Of a stretch of DNA of 38,822 nt, positions 26,628-33,444 are shown piece after piece (within the stretch, counting starts at the first letter, position 1; each line of letters opens with the position of its first letter). Source of the stretch: Calothrix sp. MO_167.B42 (GTDB lineage Bacteria > Cyanobacteriota > Cyanobacteriia > Cyanobacteriales > Nostocaceae); contig JASJCX010000009.1 in assembly GCA_030065255.1 (NCBI GenBank), forward strand, positions 1 to 38,822, read 5' to 3'. Position numbers and translations under genes: made by a program. The notes beneath the pieces were generated by a model. It did not search any database, was not told the origin of the DNA, and was given only the letters and a program-made list of their open reading frames with translations.

Positions 26628-28049
26628 ATGAAACTGGAAAACATTACTAACCGGCTGAGTGAAGCACAAGTAAAAGCCGATTATGAGCTAGTTATACAAA
26701 TCCAAATCAGATTGAGAGGTTTGGGTTTATATCCTGGGGGAAGATTTATTGATGGTGATTTTGGCCCGAGAAGTCGCAGAGGTGTGAAAGATTTTTGTGA
26801 TGCGGTGGGTTTACCATTTCCTCAATATGACCAAACTTTTGCTCGCAAGCTCTTAGAAACGAGGTATTTACCCTCTAGGTTGGCAATGACTAATAGCAAC
26901 CGGGAGCAAATTTTTAACAATTTATTGAGTATTGCTCAAGGAACTAAACTTTCATCAAGTGAACTAGCTCCTTTTTTGCACCGGGGACTAAAGAATTCCA
27001 AATATGCGGCGGAAATTTCCCAATATCCCCAAAGAGTTGCCAAAAAATATAATAGTTCTGATTCACCTTCCCCTTATCAACCCTATCCCCAACGAGGGAT
27101 AATTCCCACAATCGATCGAGAAGGGTTAAATTTTCTCCACTCTGATATTAAGGAAGCTTGTATTTGTATTGGTAACTTTGTCAATGGTGAAATTCAAGCA
27201 CGGTGGTTGGGGAAAAATGCTTTAGCAGAACGACAATTTTGGAGCTCGACAAAAATAATTCCCATTTTAAATGTAGTTTGTGACGCTAATACAAATTTCC
27301 CGAATATTGATATTGCTAATTGTTATATAAATCAAAATATATATCAATTCACCGATATTATTTTAGACATTCTGACTTATCAAGGCAAACTTGTTTCTTC
27401 CAACTCCGCGGCCGCCACATTAAAATTGTTTTGTACCCCAACATCTTTAGAAAACTGGTTGAAAAATATCACAGGTAATCAACAACTTAATTTTCGTAGT
27501 GGGTATGGGGAAAACCCCTTTATTAGGCAACCAGAATTAATCGATCGCCTGTCTGGGAAAAAAGTACTCGATCCACCATTTAATAGCCTAGAAATTGATA
27601 AAAACTACATATCAGCCTACGATTTAACGCGAATAATTTCCATGGTAGGATGGCATTTACATTTACCAGAAAATGCTCGATTACCCGGTGCAAATTGGCA
27701 AAGCTTGCAAAGTATTATTACTACCATGGGTCATGACAGAGCGCGGTATGTGGAAGTAGCAATAGAAACACTCGGTTTAGAATATGCGATCGCATCTCCG
27801 GTAATCCTTTCTAAGCTTGGTAATGGCTATAGTAATACCAGGGGCACAAATGAAATTACTTATGTTGCCTTTACTCAATTTCTAGATGAACGTAATATTG
27901 ATAACAATGAAGATAGTAAATTCCGCACATTAGCAATGACCTTACGTGCCATGGTGCCACCATCGCAGACTTTTGTCGAAGTTGATGCTCGTATGGCCGC
28001 AGAAGTCACCGAAATTATACGTAGATTAATTGTGAATCAACTGGTTTGA
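26628..28049 (+). CDS. Peptidoglycan-binding / beta-lactamase-like serine hydrolase
   Basis: A 473-residue protein. The N-terminal part has a peptidoglycan-binding-type segment (residues about 22-75: IQIRLRGLGLYPGG, DGDFGPRSRRGVKDFCDAV). From about residue 170 it looks like the serine beta-lactamase/penicillin-binding fold. S206-S-T-K209 in FWSSTKIIPIL is the SxxK motif at the start of a helix, ISAYDLTRIISMVGWH lies in the helical subdomain, and S395-K-L-G398 stands where KTG is expected. The three motifs are in the right order, though the central SxN motif is unclear. It could act on peptidoglycan peptides. No signal peptide or membrane helix. Divergent from the amidase-like gene 414 bases away; a hairpin lies just after the stop. 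Confidence 0.65.
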   Translation: MKLENITNRLSEAQVKADYELVIQIQIRLRGLGLYPGGRFIDGDFGPRSRRGVKDFCDAVGLPFPQYDQTFARKLLETRYLPSRLAMTNSNREQIFNNLLSIAQGTKLSSSELAPFLHRGLKNSKYAAEISQYPQRVAKKYNSSDSPSPYQPYPQRGIIPTIDREGLNFLHSDIKEACICIGNFVNGEIQARWLGKNALAERQFWSSTKIIPILNVVCDANTNFPNIDIANCYINQNIYQFTDIILDILTYQGKLVSSNSAAATLKLFCTPTSLENWLKNITGNQQLNFRSGYGENPFIRQPELIDRLSGKKVLDPPFNSLEIDKNYISAYDLTRIISMVGWHLHLPENARLPGANWQSLQSIITTMGHDRARYVEVAIETLGLEYAIASPVILSKLGNGYSNTRGTNEITYVAFTQFLDERNIDNNEDSKFRTLAMTLRAMVPPSQTFVEVDARMAAEVTEIIRRLIVNQLV

Positions 28050-28055
28050 AAAGTT

Positions 28056-28088
28056 AAGTCCTCGACTTTTTGCAGAAGTCGGGGATTG
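28056..28088. repeat. Degenerate 15-3-15 hairpin repeat
   Basis: CTCGACTTTTTGCAGAAGTC at the centre with partly decayed outer stem. It begins six bases after the stop of the beta-lactamase-like gene and may serve as its 3' structure. Confidence 0.6.
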
Positions 28089-28165
28089 AGACACCATTCA
28101 TTTTACAATTCAAATTGGATCAGATTTTATTGATTATGATTGGATCATTCTAATGAAAGGATTTT

Positions 28166-28213
28166 GGAAAACAGATAATCCGTTATCCGTTATCCGTTGT
28201 CTATTTTGGATTT
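28166..28213 (+). repeat. 48-bp dispersed repeat (ACAGATAATCCGTTATC), copy 1
   Basis: GGAAAACAGATAATCCGTTA, two ATCCGTT steps, then GTCTATTTTGGATTT. It recurs at 38068-38115 in the same orientation and at 35953-36001 inverted. Confidence 0.8.
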
Positions 28214-28253
28214 ACTGATAGACATTGTTGAATGCCCAAACCCATGAGCAGTA

Positions 28254-28302
28254 AACTTATTACTTATTACTTATTACTTATTACTTATTACTTATTACTT
28301 GC
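28254..28302. repeat. ATTACTT heptamer array
   Basis: Six to seven tandem ACTTATT units just before the CDS at 28322. In frame with an upstream ATG (28232) it translates as repeating LITYYLL, which mimics a hydrophobic signal. The true start is judged to be downstream. Confidence 0.85.
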
Positions 28303-28321
28303 GCGTAGCACTATAAATTCC

Positions 28322-29314
28322 ATGTCCCAAGAACCACCAAACTCCCCACAGCCAAAAAATAAACGTAAATCTCGTTCCCGTAGAGGCTCCGATGGTACAT
28401 CCCCAACAAAATCCTCTCAGCCGCCATCTCGGCAAAATATTGTCAGTAACCTTTTACGGGGTATAAGTGGATTATTTGAGACAGGAGCAGTAAAATTACC
28501 GACTCCAGCACGGATAGGGATAATAGCTGTAATAGTAGCGATGGCAATTTGGGCAATTTCCAATTTATTCTCAACTAAACCCAATCAAGTTGCAAATGTT
28601 ACGCCAACTCTGGAAACACCTGTATCCAATATCGAGAAGGAATTAGAAGTAAAACCAACACCCTTACCAGAAGTAACACCTACCCCATCTATTGAGGAAA
28701 CACCCCTACCTCAACCAGAAACAGAACCAACACCCGCGTTACAAATAATACCTACCCCATCTATTGGGGAAACTCCCCTACCCCAACCAGAAACAGAACC
28801 AACACCCGCACCAGAAATAACACCTAGCCCATCTATTGAGGACACACCCTTACCCGAGCCAGAAACACAAGTAACACCGACTCAATCTACTGAGGAAATA
28901 CCCCCATCCGAACCAGAAACAAAAGCAACAGCAGTACCAGAGGAAACACCCCTATCCGAGCCAGAAGTAACACCTACTCCCATACCCCCGAAAAAAATAG
29001 TCCTTACCCCGGAACAAGCCTTAATTGCAGCCATAGAAAATAAAGTAGCAGAAATTAGCGATCGCATTGCACCAGGATTAATACAATCAATTCAAGCTAA
29101 CTTTCGTACCAGTAGTTTAACTGTTATTATTGGTGACCAGTGGTATAATTTGCCAACATCCGAACAACGCAAACTAGCAACAGATATGCTACAACGCTCC
29201 CAAGAACTAGATTTTAGTCATCTAGAAATTATGGATGCTCAAAAAAAGTTAGTAGCCAGAAATCCCGTTGTTGGGACTGAAATAATTCTTTTTACACCAG
29301 TATCAAAAAGTTAG
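28322..29314 (+). CDS. Single-pass envelope protein with Pro/Glu/Thr-rich stalk
   Basis: A 330-residue protein I cannot name. Residues 1-40 are polar and basic (PKNKRKSRSRRG), residues about 64-84 are one transmembrane helix (ARIGIIAVIVAMAIWAISNLF), and about 95-225 are a low-complexity stalk. The stalk is built from units of about 24 residues such as TPSIEETPLPQPETEPTP, repeated four to five times with decay. The last 100 residues look folded: QALIAAIENKVAEISDRIAPG, then VIIGDQWYNLPTSEQRKLATDML. With Arg/Lys before the helix, the N-terminus should be cytosolic and the rest outside. The ATG at 28322 was chosen over 28232 because the extra 30 residues are just the translated heptamer array. 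Confidence 0.7.
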   Translation: MSQEPPNSPQPKNKRKSRSRRGSDGTSPTKSSQPPSRQNIVSNLLRGISGLFETGAVKLPTPARIGIIAVIVAMAIWAISNLFSTKPNQVANVTPTLETPVSNIEKELEVKPTPLPEVTPTPSIEETPLPQPETEPTPALQIIPTPSIGETPLPQPETEPTPAPEITPSPSIEDTPLPEPETQVTPTQSTEEIPPSEPETKATAVPEETPLSEPEVTPTPIPPKKIVLTPEQALIAAIENKVAEISDRIAPGLIQSIQANFRTSSLTVIIGDQWYNLPTSEQRKLATDMLQRSQELDFSHLEIMDAQKKLVARNPVVGTEIILFTPVSKS

Positions 29315-29677
29315 GTTAATAATGGTTAACACCTAGTGTCGAGGCATAAAAGCTGGAGTTATTTCATGTTAGCTTGAACACTTATCATTAAAGCTCACGC
29401 TCCAGGCGCTCCAGACGCTCCAGACGCAGAGAGAATAAGGAGTTTTTATCGCAACTAATTACCCGGACATGATATTACTGCTTTATTAAGATTTGACCAC
29501 TTAAACCAGCTAAATCAAATGCTTCCCCTCCAATTATATCCAGTTCGGGAGATTCTTATTATTCGGATCGTGGTGCAAACATTTCAAAACTCTTTCTCCC
29601 CCTGCACCGGAGCCCCTGCCCCCTTGCAGTCTTAACCATAAGTCTTTAACCGAACATGATATTATTCCTTCTCTCTA
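29315..29677. other. 363-base intergenic region, repeat fragments
   Basis: It holds a CTCACGCTCCAGGCGC repeat (29394-29440, related to 14622-14661) and two copies of a CGGACATGATAT or CGAACATGATAT terminus (29464-29475 and 29651-29662). No gene is seen. It appears to be a graveyard of small elements. Confidence 0.6.
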
Positions 29678-30139
29678 TCACTCCTCCACCTGTAGCCAGT
29701 GAAGTAAATCATCCATAGTTGTAAAATCCAATAAGGCTTCCCCAAGGGCTTCTAATTGATTGAGAGAAAGAGATTGTATACGCTGTTGTAATTGTGGCGA
29801 TAACTCTCCCACTCGTCTTTGTAATAGTCTCAGGATAATTGTCTGCTCCCCTTCTTGTTTCCCTTCTTGTTTCCCTTCTTGTTTCCCACGTTCATAACCT
29901 ATACGCTCTCCCGTAGTCACGTATCTCATAGTACGCTCCTGCTCAAATTGTTTAAACTCTTCCCAGAATTGATTTTCCAACTCCTTTGGCAATATCATAA
30001 CCCAATCAATAAATCGATATAGGTTGCGAATATCCTCCTCTTGCCAACCTAAATTATAAAGTCTACGTATCAAGCTAAATTTCCAGATTTTGCGCTCTTG
30101 TGGTTGTTTTTGCGTCTGCTGTGTTTTCAAGTGCGCCAT
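29678..30139 (-). pseudogene. Truncated Rpn/PD-(D/E)XK transposase-like protein, C-terminal part
   Basis: The 153 residues left match the C-terminal half of cyanobacterial Rpn-family proteins (recombination-promoting nuclease/putative transposase): VMAHLKTQ, WKFSLIRRLYNLGW, NLYRFIDWVMILPKELENQF, then a GKQEGKQEGKQEGEQ helix and a C-terminal helical domain (LLQRRVGELSPQLQQRIQ and LSLNQLEALGEALLDF) of DUF4351 type. Full-length relatives are about 300 residues, and their N-terminal nuclease core is missing. Upstream of VMAHLKT the minus-strand frame stays open but no longer resembles the family. The ATG at 30139 is in the middle of the ancestral protein. Probably inactive. Confidence 0.7.
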
Positions 30140-30170
30140 TACCACAGTTGCAATAGTCAGTCGAGTGAAG

Positions 30171-30350
30171 GTGATTGTATTGTTTGTAGAAGAGGAAGTG
30201 AACTCAGATGATGAAACAAAGGAGTCTGTGTTAGAAAGTTTTCGTACTGCTTGGAAGGAAGCAAAAACTGGAAAAATGAGACCAGTTTCAGAGTTATGGG
30301 ATGGAATTGAAGATTCAAAATTTGAAATTAAAAAAGGTATATTCGCGTAG
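30171..30350 (+). CDS. Small antitoxin-like protein
   Basis: A reading frame of up to 59 codons whose conserved-looking part is SVLESFRTAWKEAKTGKMRP followed by VSELWDGIED. Short proteins with this SFRxxWxEAxxGxxxPVSxLW pattern are common in cyanobacteria and often annotated as antitoxins. No toxin follows: after the stop the plus strand gives no gene before 31579. The start is uncertain (GTG at 30171, TTG at 30180 or GTG at 30198). It lies head to head with the truncated Rpn gene and may be the piece whose arrival cut it. Assignment is weak. Confidence 0.45.
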   Translation: MIVLFVEEEVNSDDETKESVLESFRTAWKEAKTGKMRPVSELWDGIEDSKFEIKKGIFA

Positions 30351-30478
30351 TGTTCGGTACAGGGTAGTCCGCAAATTTATTCGTGGAATAAATCCAATGA
30401 GGAACAACGTATAATAGATTATTTGTTTTTAAAAACCTAAAATAAATTGACAAGCTCCTGGCTTTAGGCATGGGGTCA

Positions 30479-30509
30479 ATTTAAAATCTAAAATTTAAAA
30501 TCTAAAATC
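30479..30509 (+). repeat. TCTAAAA-type heptamer array, antisense to its neighbour
   Basis: Four to five degenerate TCTAAAA/TTTAAAA units lie just past the stop of the VOC gene, pointing opposite to it. It is the only TCYAAAA array in the window not followed closely by a start codon. Confidence 0.75.
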
Positions 30510-30872
30510 TCAAATTGATTGACTTAGTTCAATAATATTACCATCTGGATCTTGAGTAAAAAGAGCTGCGCGCCCGGAAGCACTAAGTTGAATGGGGTAA
30601 TTTTGACTTAGTAACTGTTGTTTGGCAACTTCTAAGTTGGTAACACAAAAAGCTACATGGGGGTTGCGTCCCCATTTCTCGTGTTTCTCCTTACCAGGAA
30701 CCGATGGCGCAACTATCAGGTGAACTTGATGTCCCCCGACTTGATACCAAGCACCAGGAAAATTCATGGAGCGTTCCACCTTGGTTAGCCCCAGCAATTG
30801 TCCATAAAATTGTTCAGCCCTTTCTAAATCGGTAACGAGGATAGCTGTATGCAGACATTGGGTAATTTGCAT
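30510..30872 (-). CDS. VOC-family (glyoxalase/bleomycin resistance-like) protein
   Basis: A 120-residue protein of two beta-alpha-beta-beta-beta modules. It opens CLHTAILVTDLERAEQFYGQLLGL, continues with GAWYQVGGHQVHLIV and PHVAFCVTNLEVAKQQL, and ends with GRAALFTQDPDGNIIELSQ. His8, His53-type, His in PHVAF and the Glu of IIEL are in the places of the usual metal ligands. The superfamily includes glyoxalase I, dioxygenases and antibiotic-binding proteins, and the precise reaction cannot be read. Length is normal for a single-domain member. It is a lone gene. Confidence 0.88.
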   Translation of the reverse strand: MQITQCLHTAILVTDLERAEQFYGQLLGLTKVERSMNFPGAWYQVGGHQVHLIVAPSVPGKEKHEKWGRNPHVAFCVTNLEVAKQQLLSQNYPIQLSASGRAALFTQDPDGNIIELSQSI

Positions 30873-31044
30873 TGTTATGAGTGGTTGTGTTTAAACGACA
30901 TGGAAAGTTTTAGATCCTTGACTTGTGTGCTGGAGTTTAGCCGATAAATTGAGGACATGAGCAAAGAAGTAAAACAATCAAGAACACCAAAGGATAGCCA
31001 CCAACATTACAATAATTCCTAACTTTGGGATTAATCAACAATTT

Positions 31045-31195
31045 ATATCATGTCCGGGGCATACCCATAGTATGTCATTGCGAGTGAAACGAAGTGAAAC
31101 GACGCAATCACAATGTCTTTGGGATTGCTTCCCTACTCTGCGAGAACGCTTTCAGCGAACGGTCGCAATGACGGTTATTTAAACGGACATGATAT
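31045..31195. repeat. 151-bp MITE-like element with ATATCATGTCCG ends
   Basis: Perfect 12-bp inverted repeats ATATCATGTCCG (31045-31056) and CGGACATGATAT (31184-31195). Inside is a second inverted repeat, GTCATTGCGA (31073-31082) with TCGCAATGAC (31162-31171). The TTGCGAGxxAACGAA core is a common dispersed palindrome of cyanobacterial genomes. No ORF of note. Confidence 0.75.
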
Positions 31196-31284
31196 TACAA
31201 CATATTTCCGCATGCGATCGCTATTATCTTAAATGCATATAAAGCATATTTGCAATGCGTAATAAACATCAAATTGATAATTTG

Positions 31285-31328
31285 GTTACAAGTTATACAA
31301 AAAATCACGGTTAAAAAACGATTAAATT
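31285..31328 (+). promoter_or_regulatory. Candidate NtcA-activated promoter of nrtP
   Basis: GTT-N8-TAC at 31285-31298 fits the loose NtcA consensus GTN10AC (one base from GTAN8TAC). A TAN3T box (TAAATT, 31323-31328) follows after 24 bases, close to the 20-24 seen in class II NtcA promoters. The start would lie near 31335, giving a leader of about 240 bases. Based on pattern only. Confidence 0.4.
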
Positions 31329-31578
31329 TGGGGAACGTAATAATTACAACATCAAATATCCAATTCAGGGTTCCAAATTGAAGTAGGAAATACAATGAAC
31401 AAATGCCAAATTTAATACAAATTAATCGTGGGTTTTAACGTTTCAATTTTGTTGTTACAACTCATTATTTTTGACTAATACTAATGAGTATTGCACCATA
31501 AACTAACTCTCAAAGTTAATCTGCACACCTAGTAGTTCGTGCCCATTTGTAGTTCCGATCAATTCAGGTAAATAAAAA

Positions 31579-33180
31579 ATGCTCAGAGAAATTTGGTCTT
31601 TGCGTGGTAGATATAAAATACTACACATGACCTGGTTTGCTTTTTTCCTTTCTTTCGTTGTTTGGTTTAACCTTGCACCTTTAGCTACCCAAGTCAAAGC
31701 AGATTTCGGACTAGAAGTAGGACAAATCAGAACCTTGGCAATTTGTAACGTTGCTCTGACTGTACCTGCACGGGTAATAATTGGTATGTTGTTGGATAAA
31801 TATGGTCCAAGAATTACCTATTCATGTCTGTTGATATTTGCCGCCATTCCTTGTATAACTTTTGCATTGGCGCAAGACTTTAACCAATTGTTAATTAGCC
31901 GTTTAGCACTGAGTATTGTTGGTGCTGGATTTGTCATTGGGATTCGGATGGTGGCAGAATGGTTTCCCCCCAAGGAAATTGGTTTGGCAGAGGGGATTTA
32001 TGGAGGTTGGGGTAACTTTGGTTCCGCCGCTGCCGCTTTTACCTTGCCTGTCATCGGTGGTTGGATAGCCTTTGGTGCAGTTAATCCCCAAACTGGAGAG
32101 ACTTTGCTCAATTGGAGGGGTTGCATTGCAGGAACTGGTATTATTGCTGCGATTTACGGTATTTTATACTTCTTTAATGTGCAAGACCATCCTCCAGGGA
32201 AAGTTTACCAGAAACCCCGTAGTGCTAGAGGTATAGAAGTTACCAGCAAGAAGGACTTTTGGTTCCTGATGTTAATGAACGTGCCTTTATCTGGGATTTT
32301 GATGGTTCTGGCTTGGCGCTTACAGAAAGTTGGATTTTACGATTTCAACACCCTATATATTGTCTGGGCTGGTTTAATTGGTTTGTATCTGTTTCAGGCT
32401 TATAACTGTTGGCAAGTCAATAAAGACTTGATGTTAAATAGGAAACAGTATCCGGCAAAGGATCGTTATAATTTCTCCCAAGTAGCAATTCTAGAATTAA
32501 CTTATATAGTCAATTTTGGTTCAGAATTGGCTGTGGTTTCCATGTTACCGGCATTTTTTGAAGGTACATTTGCTCTGACGAAGGCACAAGCAGGGATGAT
32601 TGCTGCAAGTTACGCTTTCATGAACCTCATGTCTCGTCCTGGTGGTGGTTTAATCTCCGACAGAATGGGTAGTCGGAAAAATACCATGGCAATTCTGACT
32701 GCTGGTATGGGTATAGGCTATCTGATGATGGGGACGGTGAACGGTGACTGGTGGCTACCGATGGCGATTGTCTTAACCATGGCCTGTTCCTTCTTTGTTC
32801 AAGCCGGGGAAGGTTCCACCTTTGCCATTGTACCTTTAATTAAGCGTCGGATTACTGGACAAGTAGCGGGTAATGTGGGAGCCTATGGTAACGTTGGTGC
32901 GGTTGCTTATTTAACTATTTTTAGTTTATTACCAGAATGGTTAAGTGGTGGTGCTAAACCAACGGATGCAATTATCGCTCAAGCCAATACCTTATTTTTC
33001 CAGATGATGGGTGTTGCTGCCTTAATCGTTGCTTTCCTTTGTTGGTTTGTCCTCAAGGAACCCAAAGGCTCATTCGCCGAACATCATGAAGGTGAAGAGA
33101 ATTACTCGGAAGTGGAACTAGAATCCCAGTTTCCCATGCCGCCAGGGGAAATTGGTAGTTCTTCGGGTATGAATCGTTAG
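31579..33180 (+). CDS. nrtP: Nitrate/nitrite transporter NrtP (MFS)
   Basis: A 533-residue major facilitator protein with about 12 hydrophobic helices. The N-terminal half has NLAPLATQVKADFGLEVGQI and MVAEWFPPKEIGLAEGIYGGWGNFG, the nitrate-signature region of the NNP family. The second half has NLMSRPGGGLISDRMGSRKN and AGNVGAYGNVGAVAY, the second signature. It belongs to the NrtP/NarK group of nitrate/nitrite permeases, found in place of the ABC-type NrtABCD in many cyanobacteria. It lies 264 bases before narB in the same direction. A possible NtcA box lies upstream. ATG at 31579. The C-terminal tail (EGEENYSEVELESQFPMPPG) is cytosolic. Confidence 0.95.
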   Translation: MLREIWSLRGRYKILHMTWFAFFLSFVVWFNLAPLATQVKADFGLEVGQIRTLAICNVALTVPARVIIGMLLDKYGPRITYSCLLIFAAIPCITFALAQDFNQLLISRLALSIVGAGFVIGIRMVAEWFPPKEIGLAEGIYGGWGNFGSAAAAFTLPVIGGWIAFGAVNPQTGETLLNWRGCIAGTGIIAAIYGILYFFNVQDHPPGKVYQKPRSARGIEVTSKKDFWFLMLMNVPLSGILMVLAWRLQKVGFYDFNTLYIVWAGLIGLYLFQAYNCWQVNKDLMLNRKQYPAKDRYNFSQVAILELTYIVNFGSELAVVSMLPAFFEGTFALTKAQAGMIAASYAFMNLMSRPGGGLISDRMGSRKNTMAILTAGMGIGYLMMGTVNGDWWLPMAIVLTMACSFFVQAGEGSTFAIVPLIKRRITGQVAGNVGAYGNVGAVAYLTIFSLLPEWLSGGAKPTDAIIAQANTLFFQMMGVAALIVAFLCWFVLKEPKGSFAEHHEGEENYSEVELESQFPMPPGEIGSSSGMNR

Positions 33181-33194
33181 GAAAGTAGGGGGTG

Positions 33195-33272
33195 TTGACG
33201 GTTGACGGTTGACAGTTGATGGTTGACGGTTGACAGTTGACAGTTAACAGTTGACGATTGACGGTTGATGGT
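33195..33272. repeat. TTGACRG heptamer array after nrtP
   Basis: About ten heptamers of TTGACGG, TTGACAG, TTGATGG and TTAACAG type begin 15 bases after the nrtP stop. This is the same unit found after three other genes, here without the 45-bp element. Confidence 0.85.
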
Positions 33273-33379
33273 TATACCAAGTTGCGTTCTATCATAGTAG
33301 TTCGAGTCAATGAGATTGCTTCCTACGTCGCAATGACAGGGTACTATCTTTGAATGCAACTTAGTATTAAACCTCGTTC

Positions 33380-33443
33380 ACTCCCCACACCTCCCACACC
33401 TCCCACACTCCCTCACTCCCTCACTCCCTCACTCCTTCACTCC
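33380..33443 (+). repeat. Octamer-type array (CACTCCCT/CCTCCCACA) abutting narB
   Basis: Tandem CTCCCACAC and then CTCCCTCA units end one base before the narB ATG. The leader is pyrimidine-rich and contains no AGGAGG-like site. A related array of CTCCATCA units lies at 38298-38370. Confidence 0.8.
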
Positions 33444-33444
33444 C

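Noticed and set aside
31337-31347. GTAATAATTAC palindrome as an NtcA site
   Set aside because: Spacing is GTA-N5-TAC, three bases short of the NtcA consensus.
33177-33359. 60-codon minus-strand ORF rich in NRQSSTVNCQLSTVN repeats
   Set aside because: It is the translation of the TTGACRG array and nearby palindrome, not a gene.
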